DNA from: Scylla paramamosain
Lineage: Eukaryota > Arthropoda > Malacostraca > Decapoda > Portunidae
DNA: 64,000 bases
Assembly (NCBI RefSeq): GCF_035594125.1
Contig: NW_026973740.1
Coordinates: forward strand, 275,001 to 339,000
Direction of reading: 5' to 3'
The translations under genes were made by a program, and so were the position numbers. The notes beneath the pieces were generated by a model that ran no database searches, was not told where the DNA came from, and saw only the letters and a list, made by a program, of their open reading frames with translations. The stretch's first letter is position 1; each line of letters begins with the position of its first letter. Positions 9,904-21,271 of the stretch are shown here, piece by piece.

Positions 9904-11370
9904 ATGAACAGTAGTAGTAGTAGCCAACTAGCCAAAAACTCCTTCATTAACAGAAAATGTCAAAACCTTTCAAGATCTAACTCCCCTCGTGATTTCTGGC
10001 ATCTAGCCAAAAATATCTCCAATAACTTTGCTTCTTCTTCTTTCCCTCCTCTACTTCAACCAGATGGCACCACTGCTATCACATCTATTTCTAAAGCTGA
10101 ACTCTTTGCTCAAACCTTTGCTAAAAACTCTACCTTGGACGATTCTGGGCTTGTTCCTCCCTCTCCTCCACCCTCTGACTACTTCATGCCTCGTATTAAA
10201 ATTCTTCGTAATGATGTTTTCCATGCCCTCGCTGGCCTAAACCCTCAGAAGGCTTATGGACCTGATGGGGTCCCTCCTATTGTTCTCCGAAACTGTGCCT
10301 CCGTGCTTGCACCTTGCCTAGTCAAACTCTTTCAGCTCTGTCTGTCAACATCTACCTTTCCTTCTTGCTGGAAGTTTGCCTACATTCAACCTGTTCCTAA
10401 AAAGGGTGACCGCTCTAATCCCTCAAACTACCGTCCTATTGCTTTAATTTCCTGCTTATCTAAAGTTTTTGAATCTATCCTCAACAGGAAGATTCTTAAA
10501 CATCTATCACTTCACAACCTTCTATCTGATCGCCAGTATGGGTTCCGTCAAGGCCGCTCGACTGGTGATCTTCTGGCTTTCCTTACTGAGTCTTGGTCAT
10601 CCTCTTTTAGAGACTTTGGTGAAACTTTTGCTGTTGCCTTGGACATATCAAAAGCCTTTGATAGAGTCTGGCACAAAGCTTTGATTTCCAAACTACCCTC
10701 CTACGGTTTCTATCCTTCTCTCTGTAACTTCATCTCAAGTTTCCTTTCTGACCGTTCTATTGCTGCTGTGGTAGACGGTCACTGTTCTTCTCCTAAATCT
10801 ATTAACAGTGGTGTTCCTCAGGGTTCTGTCCTGTCACCCACTCTCTTCTTATTATTCATTAATGATCTTCTAAAACAAACTTCTTGTCCTATCCACTCCT
10901 ATGCTGATGATACCACCCTGCACTTTTCCACGTCTTTTCATAGACGTCCAACCCTTCAGGAGGTAAACATATCACGCAGGGAAGCCACAGAACGCCTGAC
11001 TTCTGATCTTTCTAAAATTTCTGATTGGGGCAGAGCAAACTTGGTATTGTTCAATGCCTCAAAAACTCAATTCCTCCATCTATCAACTCGACACAATCTT
11101 CCAGACAACTATCCCCTCTTCTTCAATGACACTCAACTATCCGCCTCTTCTACACTGAACATCCTCGGTCTGTCCTTTACTTATAATCTGAACTGGAAAC
11201 TTCACATCTCATCTCTAGCTAAAACAGCTTCTATGAAGTTAGGTGTTCTGAGACGTCTCCGCCAGTTTTTCTCACCCCCGCAGCTGCTAACTCTGTACAA
11301 GGGCCTTATCCGTCCATGTATGGAGTATGCTTCACATGTCTGGGGGGTTCCACTCATACTGCTGTTCTAG
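9904..11370 (+). pseudogene. Reverse transcriptase, frameshifted LINE ORF2 (main part)
   Basis: 488 codons. Seen: AYGPDGVPP, SNYRPIALIS, YGFRQGRST, VALDISKAFDRVWH, SGVPQGSVLSPTLF and SYADDTTLH (YADD active site), in the order of the non-LTR RT fingers and palm. The thumb follows, to RPCMEYASHVWGV. After that a 6-G run (about 11,341-11,346) shifts the frame and the ORF stops at 11,370. The remaining C-terminus continues in another frame to 11,741. The first codons (Asn-Ser-Ser) come from flanking microsatellite and are not part of the element. Confidence 0.85.
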
Positions 11371-11847
11371 ACAGGGTGGAATCAAAAGCTTTTCGTCTCA
11401 TCAACTCCTCTCCTCTAACTGACTGTCTTCAGCCTCTCTCTCACCGCCGCAATGTTGCATCTCTAGCTGTCTTCTACCGCTATTTTCATGCTAACTGCTC
11501 TTCTGATCTTGCTAACTGCATGCCTCCCCTCCTTCCGCGGCCTCGCTGCACAAGACTTTCTTCTTTCTCTCACTCCTATTCTGTCCACCTCTCTAACGCA
11601 AGAGTTAACCAGTATTCTCAATCATTCATCCCTTTCTCTGGTAAACTCTGGAACTCCTTGCCTGCTTCTGTATTTCCACCTTCCTATGACTTGAATTCCT
11701 TCAAGAGGGAGGTTTCAAGACACTTATCCACCAATTTTTGACCACTGCTTTGACCCTTTTAGGGACTGGCATTTCAGTGGGCATTTTTTTTATTAGATTT
11801 TTGTTGCCCTTGGCCAGTATCCTTCCTACATAAAAAAAAAAAAAAAA
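9925..11847 (+). mobile_element. 5'-truncated non-LTR retrotransposon
   Basis: The element begins directly after an AGT/GGA microsatellite, within the linker between endonuclease and RT. It ends with the tail CCTTCCTACATAAAA plus poly-A at 11,831-11,847. The same 3' tail is seen at 15,597 and, as a tiny relic, near 32,840 and 58,785. The endonuclease domain is absent. Truncation at the 5' end and a 3' poly-A are the normal signature of LINE insertion. By its RT it falls in the Jockey/I-like group; the exact clade cannot be decided by eye. Confidence 0.85.
11340..11741 (+). pseudogene. LINE RT C-terminal domain after the frameshift
   Basis: Continues the RT in a second frame, from GGSTHTAVLDRVESKAF through SGKLWNSLPAS to the stop at 11,739-11,741. 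Family members typically have WGGSTHT here, so this copy has lost one G from the homopolymer. The 3' UTR runs to about 11,847. Confidence 0.8.
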
Positions 11848-11849
11848 GT

Positions 11850-11953
11850 AGTAGTAGGTTGTTGTTGTTGTTTTTGCTGTTGTTGTTGTTGTTGTCTTTG
11901 GCTTTCACTCTCTCCTCTCCTCTCAATCTTTCATATCCGCAGCTTTTTAAACT

Positions 11954-12041
<88 letters not shown>

Positions 12042-12438
12042 TACAAATTAGCGTTTTCTCCATTTTCTATAACTGTCTATGTATGTTCCGTAATAGTTCT
12101 CCTTGAAATAATTGAAGGGGTAACTAAATAAAAATGTAGAATTGCAATATAAACAGAAATAGCCCTTTTATCACTTACTAATTGACTTTTCCTCCGTTTT
12201 CGTTATCAGTACACGTCTTAATATCTTTCTTAATAGTATACGTTTAAGGAATTCAAGGAGAAACTAAAGAAAAGAAAGAAAAATTAAATAAAAGTGAGGA
12301 TTTCGTTACTCGTTTTCTATTTGATTATTTTACGTTTTCCTTGAGGAGCAGGAGGAGAAGGAGGAGGAGGAGGAGGAGGAGAGTAATAAAGGTAGTGTAT
12401 ATAGAGAGAAAAAAACGAAAGAAAAAGTGTGGAGAAAA

Positions 12439-12502
<64 letters not shown>

Positions 12503-12600
12503 TGTTTAGGAAGACGAAGAAAAGAGAGGAAGATAAAAAGAAGAGGAGGAGGAGGAGGAGGAGGAGGAGGTTTATTGACAGTCATTTACCATAAGAGGAG

Positions 12601-12660
<60 letters not shown>

Positions 12661-12801
12661 GCATCAATTGGCACTCAAGTGACAGACAGACAGACAGACA
12701 GACACACGCTCTATCTCAAGCGTGTATTTGTGTAGGATTGGGTGCCGAAGAGGAGGAGGAGGAGGAGGAGGAGGAGAGGTGGTGACAAGGTAAGTGGAGG
12801 A

Positions 12802-12882
<81 letters not shown>

Positions 12883-12901
12883 ATGATTATCTCTTTCCGC
12901 T

Positions 12902-12966
<65 letters not shown>

Positions 12967-12989
12967 GTGTCTGTTTTTTTTTTTTCTTT

Positions 12990-13037
<48 letters not shown>

Positions 13038-13038
13038 C
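11850..13038. repeat. Microsatellite cluster (CT, GGA, GA, GT)
   Basis: (TTG)n near 11,861-11,895; (CT)n 11,960-12,038; unique AT-rich 12,039-12,340; GGA triplets 12,350-12,382 and 12,541-12,570; (GA)n about 12,441-12,500, 12,605-12,656 and 12,807-12,878; (CT)n 12,906-12,962; (GT)n 12,994-13,036. No gene. Short unique gaps contain GACA repeats (about 12,680-12,705). Confidence 0.9.
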
Positions 13039-13599
13039 CGCTACATCAGCAGCAGAGAGTGGCAGCATGGCGTGCAAAGAGTAACAACAACAAGCACCAC
13101 AAGATGGCCAACACACACAAAACACGCACACAACACACACAAAGCCACTCTGTCAAAACAAACAAATCATTCAAAACATTTATCGCTGAAAAAAAAAAGA
13201 TCCCTGAAATGTGCAGCAGGAATAGCAAAATGGCGGAGGACCAAACCAGTGTGGCAAACCAAGATGGCGTCTACCTTTCAGCAAACGTACAAAAATTCAG
13301 TATTCACCATTACAACCAAATAAAAGAGCCAAGAAGCGAGCCAAACAAGTAAACACCCCTACAGACATGGAGCCTCTCAACAAACATCCAACAAAACACC
13401 CCACAAAACCCTCAAATAAGCCAAAGGATTACCAACATGGCGGACAAGTGGCGTCAGTACTCGCCCCTGCTTCTCATCCTCGACTTGGAATCTATACCAC
13501 TGACAAACCGTCCACTATTTTAAATCAAAGACTTCTTGAGTGTCCACTCTCAATATGTGAGGCTCCCTGGAGGTGAGCCTGGCCAGAACACCCTTACCT

Positions 13600-13600
<1 letters not shown>
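13039..13600. other. Unique region with recurrent ATGGC motifs
   Basis: Non-repetitive stretch between microsatellites, rich in AAC/CAA on the plus strand. Five ATGGC cores stand at 13,067, 13,104, 13,230, 13,264 and 13,437. Three are in YY1/Pho-like context: AAAATGGCGGA, AAGATGGCGT and AACATGGCGGA. No ORF is convincing. Confidence 0.3.
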
Positions 13601-13601
<1 letters not shown>

Positions 13602-13681
<80 letters not shown>

Positions 13682-13846
13682 AAATATTTCCGTAGATTTA
13701 TTATTATTATTATCAATATTATTATTATTATTTAGTAGTAGTAGATGTAGTAGTAGTAGTAGTAGTAGTAGTAGAGACAGACAGAGGGAGAGAGAGAGAG
13801 AGAGAGAGAGTGAGAGAAAATGATACATGATGAAATGTAACCGTAG

Positions 13847-13926
<80 letters not shown>
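13602..13926. repeat. (GA)n, (ATT)n, (AGT)n, (GA)n, (ATT)n compound repeat
   Basis: GA run 13,602-13,677, ATT 13,699-13,732, AGT 13,734-13,775, GA 13,790-13,816, and ATT from about 13,847 to 13,926. The motif CCGTAGATTATTATT recurs beside both ATT runs, and its complement is at about 14,660. Confidence 0.9.
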
Positions 13927-14094
13927 GATTATTAATATTATTATAAGTAATAATATTATTGTTATAACGTATTATTGTCATGCCGTAGCGGGGGGTAGTG
14001 GGGGGCAGGCGACGCCTGAGGGGCTGCCGCCCCCTCTGGTGAGCTACGTTGCACGCGATCGGCCAGTGGCGTGGCGTGTTTAGCCCCGGCACAC

Positions 14095-14259
14095 CTGTAC
14101 TTTCAGGTGTTGGTTGGGCACGTGTGCACTGTACACTTGTAGGCCGGTAATTCCCCAGCTATGCCGGGGGGACACCCTCCCTGTGCCTGGCCTCCCTGGC
14201 CCCCCACCGCAGCACAGCAGGGTCCCCCAGGGTCGCCTGTCGGCCAGCCGTGCCTTCTG
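14095..14259 (-). CDS. Possible internal exon in a GC-rich island
   Basis: Between microsatellites, 13,980-14,355 is GC-rich, CpG-rich and non-repetitive. On the minus strand an acceptor-like GCTGCAG at 14,260-14,266 and a donor AAAGTACAG|GTGTGC after 14,095 bracket 165 nt. This is exactly 55 open codons, phase 0/0, including HSWGITGLQVYSAHVPNQHL. No domain is recognised. Splice scores, conservation and RNA evidence are lacking, so this is a weak call. Confidence 0.25.
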
Positions 14260-14351
14260 CTGCAGCACACCACCCTCCACCATGCCCCCACACACACAGC
14301 ACACTCCCTCCACAGCTTGTGCCGCGCCGCGCCGCGCTGCAGCCCCCCACT

Positions 14352-15036
<685 letters not shown>

Positions 15037-15107
15037 TGGTAGTAGTGATAGTTCTAGTGGTGGTATTAGTAGTAGTAGCAGTAGTAGTAGTAGTAGTAGC
15101 AACGGTG

Positions 15108-15138
<31 letters not shown>

Positions 15139-15178
15139 TAGCAGCTGTAGTAATGGTGGTGGTAGTAGTACTAGTCTC
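15037..15178. repeat. (AGT)n triplet repeat
   Basis: AGT/GGT triplets directly abut the 5' end of the truncated LINE fragment. The longer copy at 9,925 also starts at an AGT tract. Confidence 0.9.
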
Positions 15179-15179
15179 T

Positions 15180-15630
15180 TCTAGAAAGGGTGGAATCAAA
15201 GCTTTTCGTCTCATCAACTCTCCTCTAACTGACTGTCTTCAGCCTCTCTCTCACCACAGCAATGTTGCATATCTAGCTGTCTTCTACCGCTATTTTCATG
15301 CTAACTGCTCTTCTGATCTTGCTAACTGCATGCCTCCCTCTTTCTCTCACCCCTATTCTGTCCACCTCTCTAACGCAAGAGTTAACCAGTATTTTCAATC
15401 ATTCATCCCTTTCTCTGGTAAACTCTGGAACTCCCTGCCTGCTTCTGTATTTCCATCTTCCTATGACTTGAATTCCTTCAAGAGGGAGGTTTCAAGACAC
15501 TTATCCATCAATTTTTGACCACTGCTTTGACCCTTTTATGGGACTGGCATTTCAGTGGGCATTTTTTTTATTAGATTTTTGTTGCCCTTGGCCAGTGTCC
15601 TTCCTACATAAAAAAATAAATAAATAAATA
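15180..15630 (+). mobile_element. 3' fragment of the same LINE family as 9,925-11,847
   Basis: Starts within the C-terminal domain (GIKAFRLINSPLTDC) and keeps that frame to the stop at 15,516-15,518. The 3' UTR is nearly identical to the longer copy and ends CCTTCCTACATAAAAAAATA with an (AAATA)n tail. Relative to the other copy it lacks about 27 nt around 15,340 (the LLPRPRCTR segment). It is a 5'-truncated, dead insertion. Confidence 0.85.
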
Positions 15631-15654
15631 AAAAAAACACCTACACACACTTAA

Positions 15655-16041
<387 letters not shown>

Positions 16042-16139
16042 TTGATTGATTGATTGATTTATCTAGCTGTTATTGATGTTTTCTTCTTTCTTTTCTGCTA
16101 CTATTATTTTATCCTCATCCTGCTTTAAATAGCAATTGA

Positions 16140-16176
16140 AAATTACAACTACTACAACAACAACAACAACTACTAT

Positions 16177-16220
<44 letters not shown>

Positions 16221-16496
16221 ATAATAATGATAATAATGATAATAATAATAATAATAATATTTTCCTTCTTTTCCCCTTGAAATACTACTACTTTTTTTTT
16301 TTCTTCTTCTTCTTCTTCTTCTTTTTCTTTTTCTTTTTCTTTTCTTTTCTTTTCTTTTCTTTTTCTTTTTCTTTTTCTTCTTCTCCTCCTCCTCCTCCTC
16401 GTCCTCGTCCTCCTCTTCTTATTTTTCCTTTTATTTTCTTTTCCTCTTCCTCCTTTATTATTATTATTATTATTATTATCATCGTCATCGTCATCA

Positions 16497-16545
<49 letters not shown>

Positions 16546-16590
16546 TCTTTTTCTTCTTGTTCTTTTCTTCTCGCTCTTCTTTTCCTATAG

Positions 16591-16641
<51 letters not shown>

Positions 16642-16665
16642 TCACTACTACTCATGCTTTAAATC
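16140..16665. repeat. Mosaic of ACT, AAT, TTC, CTC and ATT triplets
   Basis: Successive triplet blocks with drifting composition, including a ~130-bp pyrimidine-only tract (about 16,290-16,420). The long single-amino-acid frames on both strands are translations of the repeats. Confidence 0.9.
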
Positions 16666-16749
16666 AATAATAACAATACGTAATAATATTTATTTATTTA
16701 TTTATTTATTTTTGAGTTACATACAAATAGAAGCATTTCTCGTACACTG

Positions 16750-17575
16750 AAACTTCCTAACCTAACCCAACCTGATCTGACCCAACTTGGCCCTACAAGT
16801 GGGATGATTACTTACGTATAAACAAAAAAAAAAAAAAACCTCCCTACAATCCTAGCCTAACCTAACCTAACCTACCCTTAATAACCTAACATGTCTAACC
16901 GGACCCAGTTAACCTAACCTAACATACACACAAGAACAACTTTAACACCTGGGTGATTACTTAAATATTTAACACCTGACATAACCTTTCTAACCTAACC
17001 TAGCGTCACATAACCTGACACAATCTTACCTAAGCTAAAAAAAAATGAAAGGAAAATGTATGAGGAAGATATAGTTTCATAAAGTTTCCTAATCTAACTT
17101 AACGCACCTAATCTAACCTAACTAACCTCACACATCCTAACATACTTACTTTATAAGAATAAATAAAATAAAATAGAAAATAAAAAAAAGAAAGGAAAGA
17201 AAGAACAGTCGAACAATTACTTACAAAAAAAAAAATAAATAAATAAAAGTATCAGTAACAAACCAAACATACCTAACCTAACGTAACATACCCAACTGAA
17301 CCTCACCTCACTGAGCTAACAAAAAAATAGTAATATAAAATAAATGCAGAAATAAATACATAAATAAATAAAAGGATAAAAAGAGTATTATATATGTATG
17401 TGCTTTCGTTGCCTTTGATCATAAGCCTAACCTAACCTAACTCAGCCTAACCTAACCTAACCTAACCTACAGGACCTAACCTATCCTAACCTAGCCTAAC
17501 TCATCCCATCCTAATCTACCTAACCTAACCTAACTCAACCTAATCTAATCTACCCCACCTAGCCTGACCTCATTT
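16750..17575. repeat. Degenerate CCTAA (telomere-like) interspersed repeat
   Basis: Many CCTAACCTAA clusters (for example 16,856-16,880, 17,427-17,470, 17,518-17,545) are interspersed with A-rich DNA. CCTAA is the complement of the arthropod telomere unit TTAGG. The array is broken and variable (ACCTAG, ATCTAA, AACCTC), so it is interstitial and not a chromosome end. Confidence 0.75.
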
Positions 17576-17940
17576 GTTTTTTTTGTTTTTTTGTTTGTTT
17601 GTTTGTATGCTTTCCTCCTTGATTCTTGGTTCATTTATTTTTCTCTTTGTTTGTTTGTTCCTCTCATTTTGCTTTTCTATCTTTCCTTATTCCTTTTTTT
17701 CCTACTTTATTGGTTGTTTTGTTTATTTATTTATTTTTACATTTATTTATTTGTTTGTTTGTTTGTTTTCTTATCTATTCCGTTCTCTCCTCATTTATGT
17801 TTCTAAATTTATTTGTTTATTTCATTGTTCCTCCTAATTTTATTGATTTTTTTCTTTATTCCTTTTTTGTTTTTGTTTTTTTTGTTTGTTTCATTATTCA
17901 ATTATTTGTTTGTTTGTTTGTTCTTGTTCTTCTTTTTCTT
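17576..17940. repeat. (TTTG)n/(TTTA)n pyrimidine-rich low-complexity DNA
   Basis: Interrupted TTTG and TTTA tetranucleotides in T-rich sequence. No gene. Confidence 0.85.
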
Positions 17941-17943
17941 CTA

Positions 17944-17946
17944 CTA

Positions 17947-18007
<61 letters not shown>

Positions 18008-18045
18008 GCTGCTGCTGCTATTATTACTGCTACAACAACAAAACA

Positions 18046-18120
<75 letters not shown>

Positions 18121-18264
18121 ATTATTACTGCTTCTACTATTACTGCTACAACAACAAAACAACAACAACAACAACAACAACAACTACTACTACTACTACT
18201 ACTACTACTATTCCTACTACTACTACTACTACTGCTACTATTACTACTACTACTAATAATAATG

Positions 18265-18322
<58 letters not shown>

Positions 18323-18333
18323 TCCTGCTGCTA

Positions 18334-18413
<80 letters not shown>

Positions 18414-18488
18414 TTTATTACTACTAGTACTTCTTTTACTACCACTACTACTACTACTACTGCTTTTTTTTACTACTACTACTACTTT

Positions 18489-18528
<40 letters not shown>

Positions 18529-18530
18529 TC
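17944..18530. repeat. (TAC)n/(TGC)n/(AAC)n triplet mosaic
   Basis: Dominated by TAC triplets, with TGC, TAT and AAC blocks. A subunit (TAC run, TGC run, TATTATTACTGC, ACAACAACAAAACAAC) is duplicated at about 17,945-18,045 and 18,046-18,180. Confidence 0.95.
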
Positions 18531-18538
18531 CACCCCAT

Positions 18539-18768
18539 GTTTATTGATGTGTCAATTAGGGGCTCCATTACTTGGAGGTCATTAGCCCCAGCTCCCGCTA
18601 ATGACTGTGGCATCCAACCATATCTAATACTCTATAATATAAACATTAGTTGTTAACTATAAATTCATTCTACCTCTACTCTATCTAATCTTATGCCACT
18701 CTCCACCACTGTAGCCTCGCAGTCGAGGCCTCCTAAGTCTGCAGGTATGGGAGTGGAATGCCTTGTCC
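18539..18768 (-). CDS. Possible terminal exon plus 3' UTR
   Basis: Minus strand: acceptor CCATACCTGCAG ends at about 18,744, followed by a short open stretch. Phase-matched to the exon at 19,886-20,036 it gives about 19 residues ending GGEWHKIR and a stop. In another frame it reads GLDCEATVVESGIRLDRVEVE-like to a stop at 18,665. The following ~120 nt contain the hairpin TCATTAGC/GCTAATGA and end in CATCAATAAACATGG, with AATAAA near 18,551. Non-repetitive between two TAC arrays. Frame choice is unresolved, and it could instead be a short interspersed repeat. Confidence 0.35.
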
Positions 18769-18778
18769 CCCTGAGACA

Positions 18779-19020
<242 letters not shown>

Positions 19021-19088
19021 CTACTACTACTTTTACCCCTCCTCCTCCTGCTCCTACCCCCATCAATTTGTTGTTGTTGTTGTTGTTC

Positions 19089-19131
<43 letters not shown>

Positions 19132-19140
19132 ATTAACAAG

Positions 19141-19141
<1 letters not shown>

Positions 19142-19214
<73 letters not shown>
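19142..19214. repeat. (GA)n microsatellite
   Basis: About 35 GA units, preceded by (TTG)n and (ATT)n runs at 19,070-19,130. Confidence 0.95.
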
Positions 19215-19217
<3 letters not shown>

Positions 19218-19336
19218 CTTGTTCTTTTTTTATTATTAATCATGATATCTTCTCCGTTCTCTTCCTCTTCCTTTGTTCTCTTCCTCCTCTTCTCTTATAT
19301 TCCTTTTTTTTATTACTTCCACTCATCCATTTACTG

Positions 19337-19866
19337 ACAGAGAGAGAGGAGAGGAGAGGAGAGGAGAGAAGGGAAGGGAAGAAAAGAGGAGAGGAAGGGA
19401 AAAAGGGAAAAAGGGTGGGGAGGGGAGGAGAGGAGAAGAGAAGAGGGAAGAAGAGAAGAGGAGAGTAGGTGGAAAAAAGAGGAGGGGTGGGGAGGGAGTG
19501 GAGGAGAAAAAAGGAGAAGAGAGAAACGAAGAGAAGGGAGAAGGAGGAAGAGAAGAGGAAAGGAGAGAAGGGGTGTGTGGGGGAGGGGAGGGGAGGAGAA
19601 ATAAGAGGAGAGGAGAGGAAGGGTGGGGAGGTGAGGGGAGGGAAAAGGAAATAGAAAAGGGGAGGTGACAAGAGGGAAGAGGAGAGGAGGGGAATAGAGG
19701 AGAGGGGAGGGAGGAGGGGAGAGGAGGGAAAGAAGGGGAGAGAAGAGGAGAGAAGGGGAAAGGAAAAGAGGCATGGAGAAGAGAGGGGAGGGGGGGGGAA
19801 GGAAGAGAAGAGGAGAGGGGAGGAGAAGGGAGAAGAGGGGAGAGGAGAGGAGAGGAGAGAGAGAGC
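19337..19866. repeat. 530-bp polypurine tract
   Basis: The plus strand is almost entirely A/G with GGGGAGG-type blocks and a GAGGGGGGGGGAAGG segment. It has only scattered pyrimidines. It is a candidate triplex or G-quadruplex former, located in the inferred intron of the minus-strand gene. Confidence 0.85.
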
Positions 19867-19885
19867 AGTGTTGGCACACACTCAC

Positions 19886-20036
19886 TGGCGCTGTGTGGGC
19901 TGCAGGAGCTGTGCTATCTGGGCCGCCTCCTCCAGCAGCCTCTCGTCCACGCCAGACAACACGAGGAACACCCCTGGGCAGCCAGGCAGCCGTGTGGTGC
20001 ACGCCTGTGTCCTCACACCCATAGGGACGTGTAGGC
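19886..20036 (-). CDS. Exon of a spliced gene, LRR-like (partial)
   Basis: Minus strand. Acceptor ATTATTGCAG|GC at 20,037 and donor CA|GTGAGTG below 19,886 bound 151 nt with an open frame. It encodes [18 protein letters not shown], then [18 protein letters not shown] and [12 protein letters not shown]. The entry phase (needs 2 nt) fits exactly the 1-nt overhang of the exon at 21,106-21,262, giving the continuous peptide LPRLHILC-LHVPMGV. The regular leucine spacing and helix-strand alternation resemble a leucine-rich-repeat or NLR-type C-terminal region. That is inference only. The codons are GC-rich compared with the flanking microsatellites. Exit phase is 2. Confidence 0.5.
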
Positions 20037-20079
20037 CTGCAATAATGTACCATTCCTCTCAGTGTGTGTTGCAGGGACT

Positions 20080-20260
<181 letters not shown>

Positions 20261-20381
20261 GTGTATCCACACAACTAAATTCATATCCTGAGGTGAAGGA
20301 CAGACGGTTGCATTGACACAGCCTCGGAGGTGCCACTTGCTCAAATTACTAATGGTTTTATCTTATTTTTTGCCTGCTGTG

Positions 20382-20727
20382 GAGTATTACAGTGTGTTAT
20401 AACAAGACAAATGGCATTAAAAAGCACGTCATTTACCGACAAGCATTGCGCGACAACATTATTCCGGTGATTAAAAGTACTCCTGTAAAATGGTACGTGG
20501 CATTATCCCAGCGAGGCAGAAGGGTAGCAAATCCCAGCGACCTTGAAAACTGGTGAGTGATGATGCCACGTAGCATTTTACAGGAGAATTTGCCTCGCTG
20601 GGATGATGCCACGTACCATTTTACAGGAGCACTTTTAATAGCCGGAGTAATGTTGTCGTGCAATGCTTGTTGGTAAATTACCTGCTTTTTAATGCCACTT
20701 GTCTTATTATAACACGCTGTAATACTC
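20382..20727. mobile_element. Palindromic foldback MITE
   Basis: 346 bp. The left arm 20,382-20,518 is the reverse complement of the right arm 20,591-20,727 with roughly 12 mismatches in 137 bp. The ends are GAGTATTACAG...CTGTAATACTC. The 72-bp centre carries a third, partial copy of GATGATGCCACGTAGCATTT. There is no coding capacity. This fits a non-autonomous foldback/MITE DNA transposon. No clear target-site duplication is seen. It lies in the intron between the two LRR-like exons. Confidence 0.8.
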
Positions 20728-20732
20728 AACAC

Positions 20733-20816
<84 letters not shown>

Positions 20817-20839
20817 TAATAATAATAATAATAATAATA

Positions 20840-20876
<37 letters not shown>

Positions 20877-20911
20877 GAGCGAGAGAGAGAGAGAGAGAGA
20901 GAGAAAAAAAA

Positions 20912-20990
<79 letters not shown>

Positions 20991-21013
20991 CTACCACCAT
21001 AATAATAATAATG

Positions 21014-21047
<34 letters not shown>

Positions 21048-21068
21048 TAATAATAATAATAATAATAA
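20733..21068. repeat. Mirrored (CT)n(AAT)n(GA)n(CT)n(AAT)n block
   Basis: CT 20,735-20,811, AAT 20,813-20,876, GA 20,879-20,904, CT 20,914-20,986, AAT 20,999-21,067. The CT-then-AAT module occurs twice, separated by a GA run that can pair with either CT run. Confidence 0.95.
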
Positions 21069-21105
21069 CACGCACAGGTGGTGCATCACAGCGTCACAGA
21101 CTCAC

Positions 21106-21262
21106 AGAGGATGTGTAGCCGAGGCAATGACACGTGGACGGCGCTGATGGCGGCCAGAACCTCTTGGGCGTCTTGGTCACACACGGCCAGGCTGAGCACC
21201 CCCAGGTCCCGCCACTCCTGCAGCAGCTGTGTGCCGGCACCACTTAAGTGACCCATGAACCT
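21106..21262 (-). CDS. Exon of a spliced gene, LRR-like (partial, upstream exon)
   Basis: Minus strand, 157 nt open: RFMGHLSGAGTQLLQEWRD, LGVLSLAVCDQDAQEVLAA, ISAVHVSLPRLHIL plus one nt. The donor CATCCTCT|GTGAGT is perfect. The acceptor side is ...TTAACCTTGAG|AGG with a moderate pyrimidine tract. Joined to the next exon the frame stays open. The leucine pattern (LGVLSLAV...VLAAI...LPRLHIL) resembles an LRR-like repeat. The left boundary of the duplicated block (21,272) is only 9 bp upstream of the acceptor. Any earlier exons are therefore not next to it in this assembly, and the gene may be truncated. Confidence 0.5.
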
Positions 21263-21271
21263 CTCAAGGTT

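Noticed and set aside
16750..17575. A true chromosome end
   Set aside because: The CCTAA units are interrupted and variable and are followed by more than 46 kb of other sequence.
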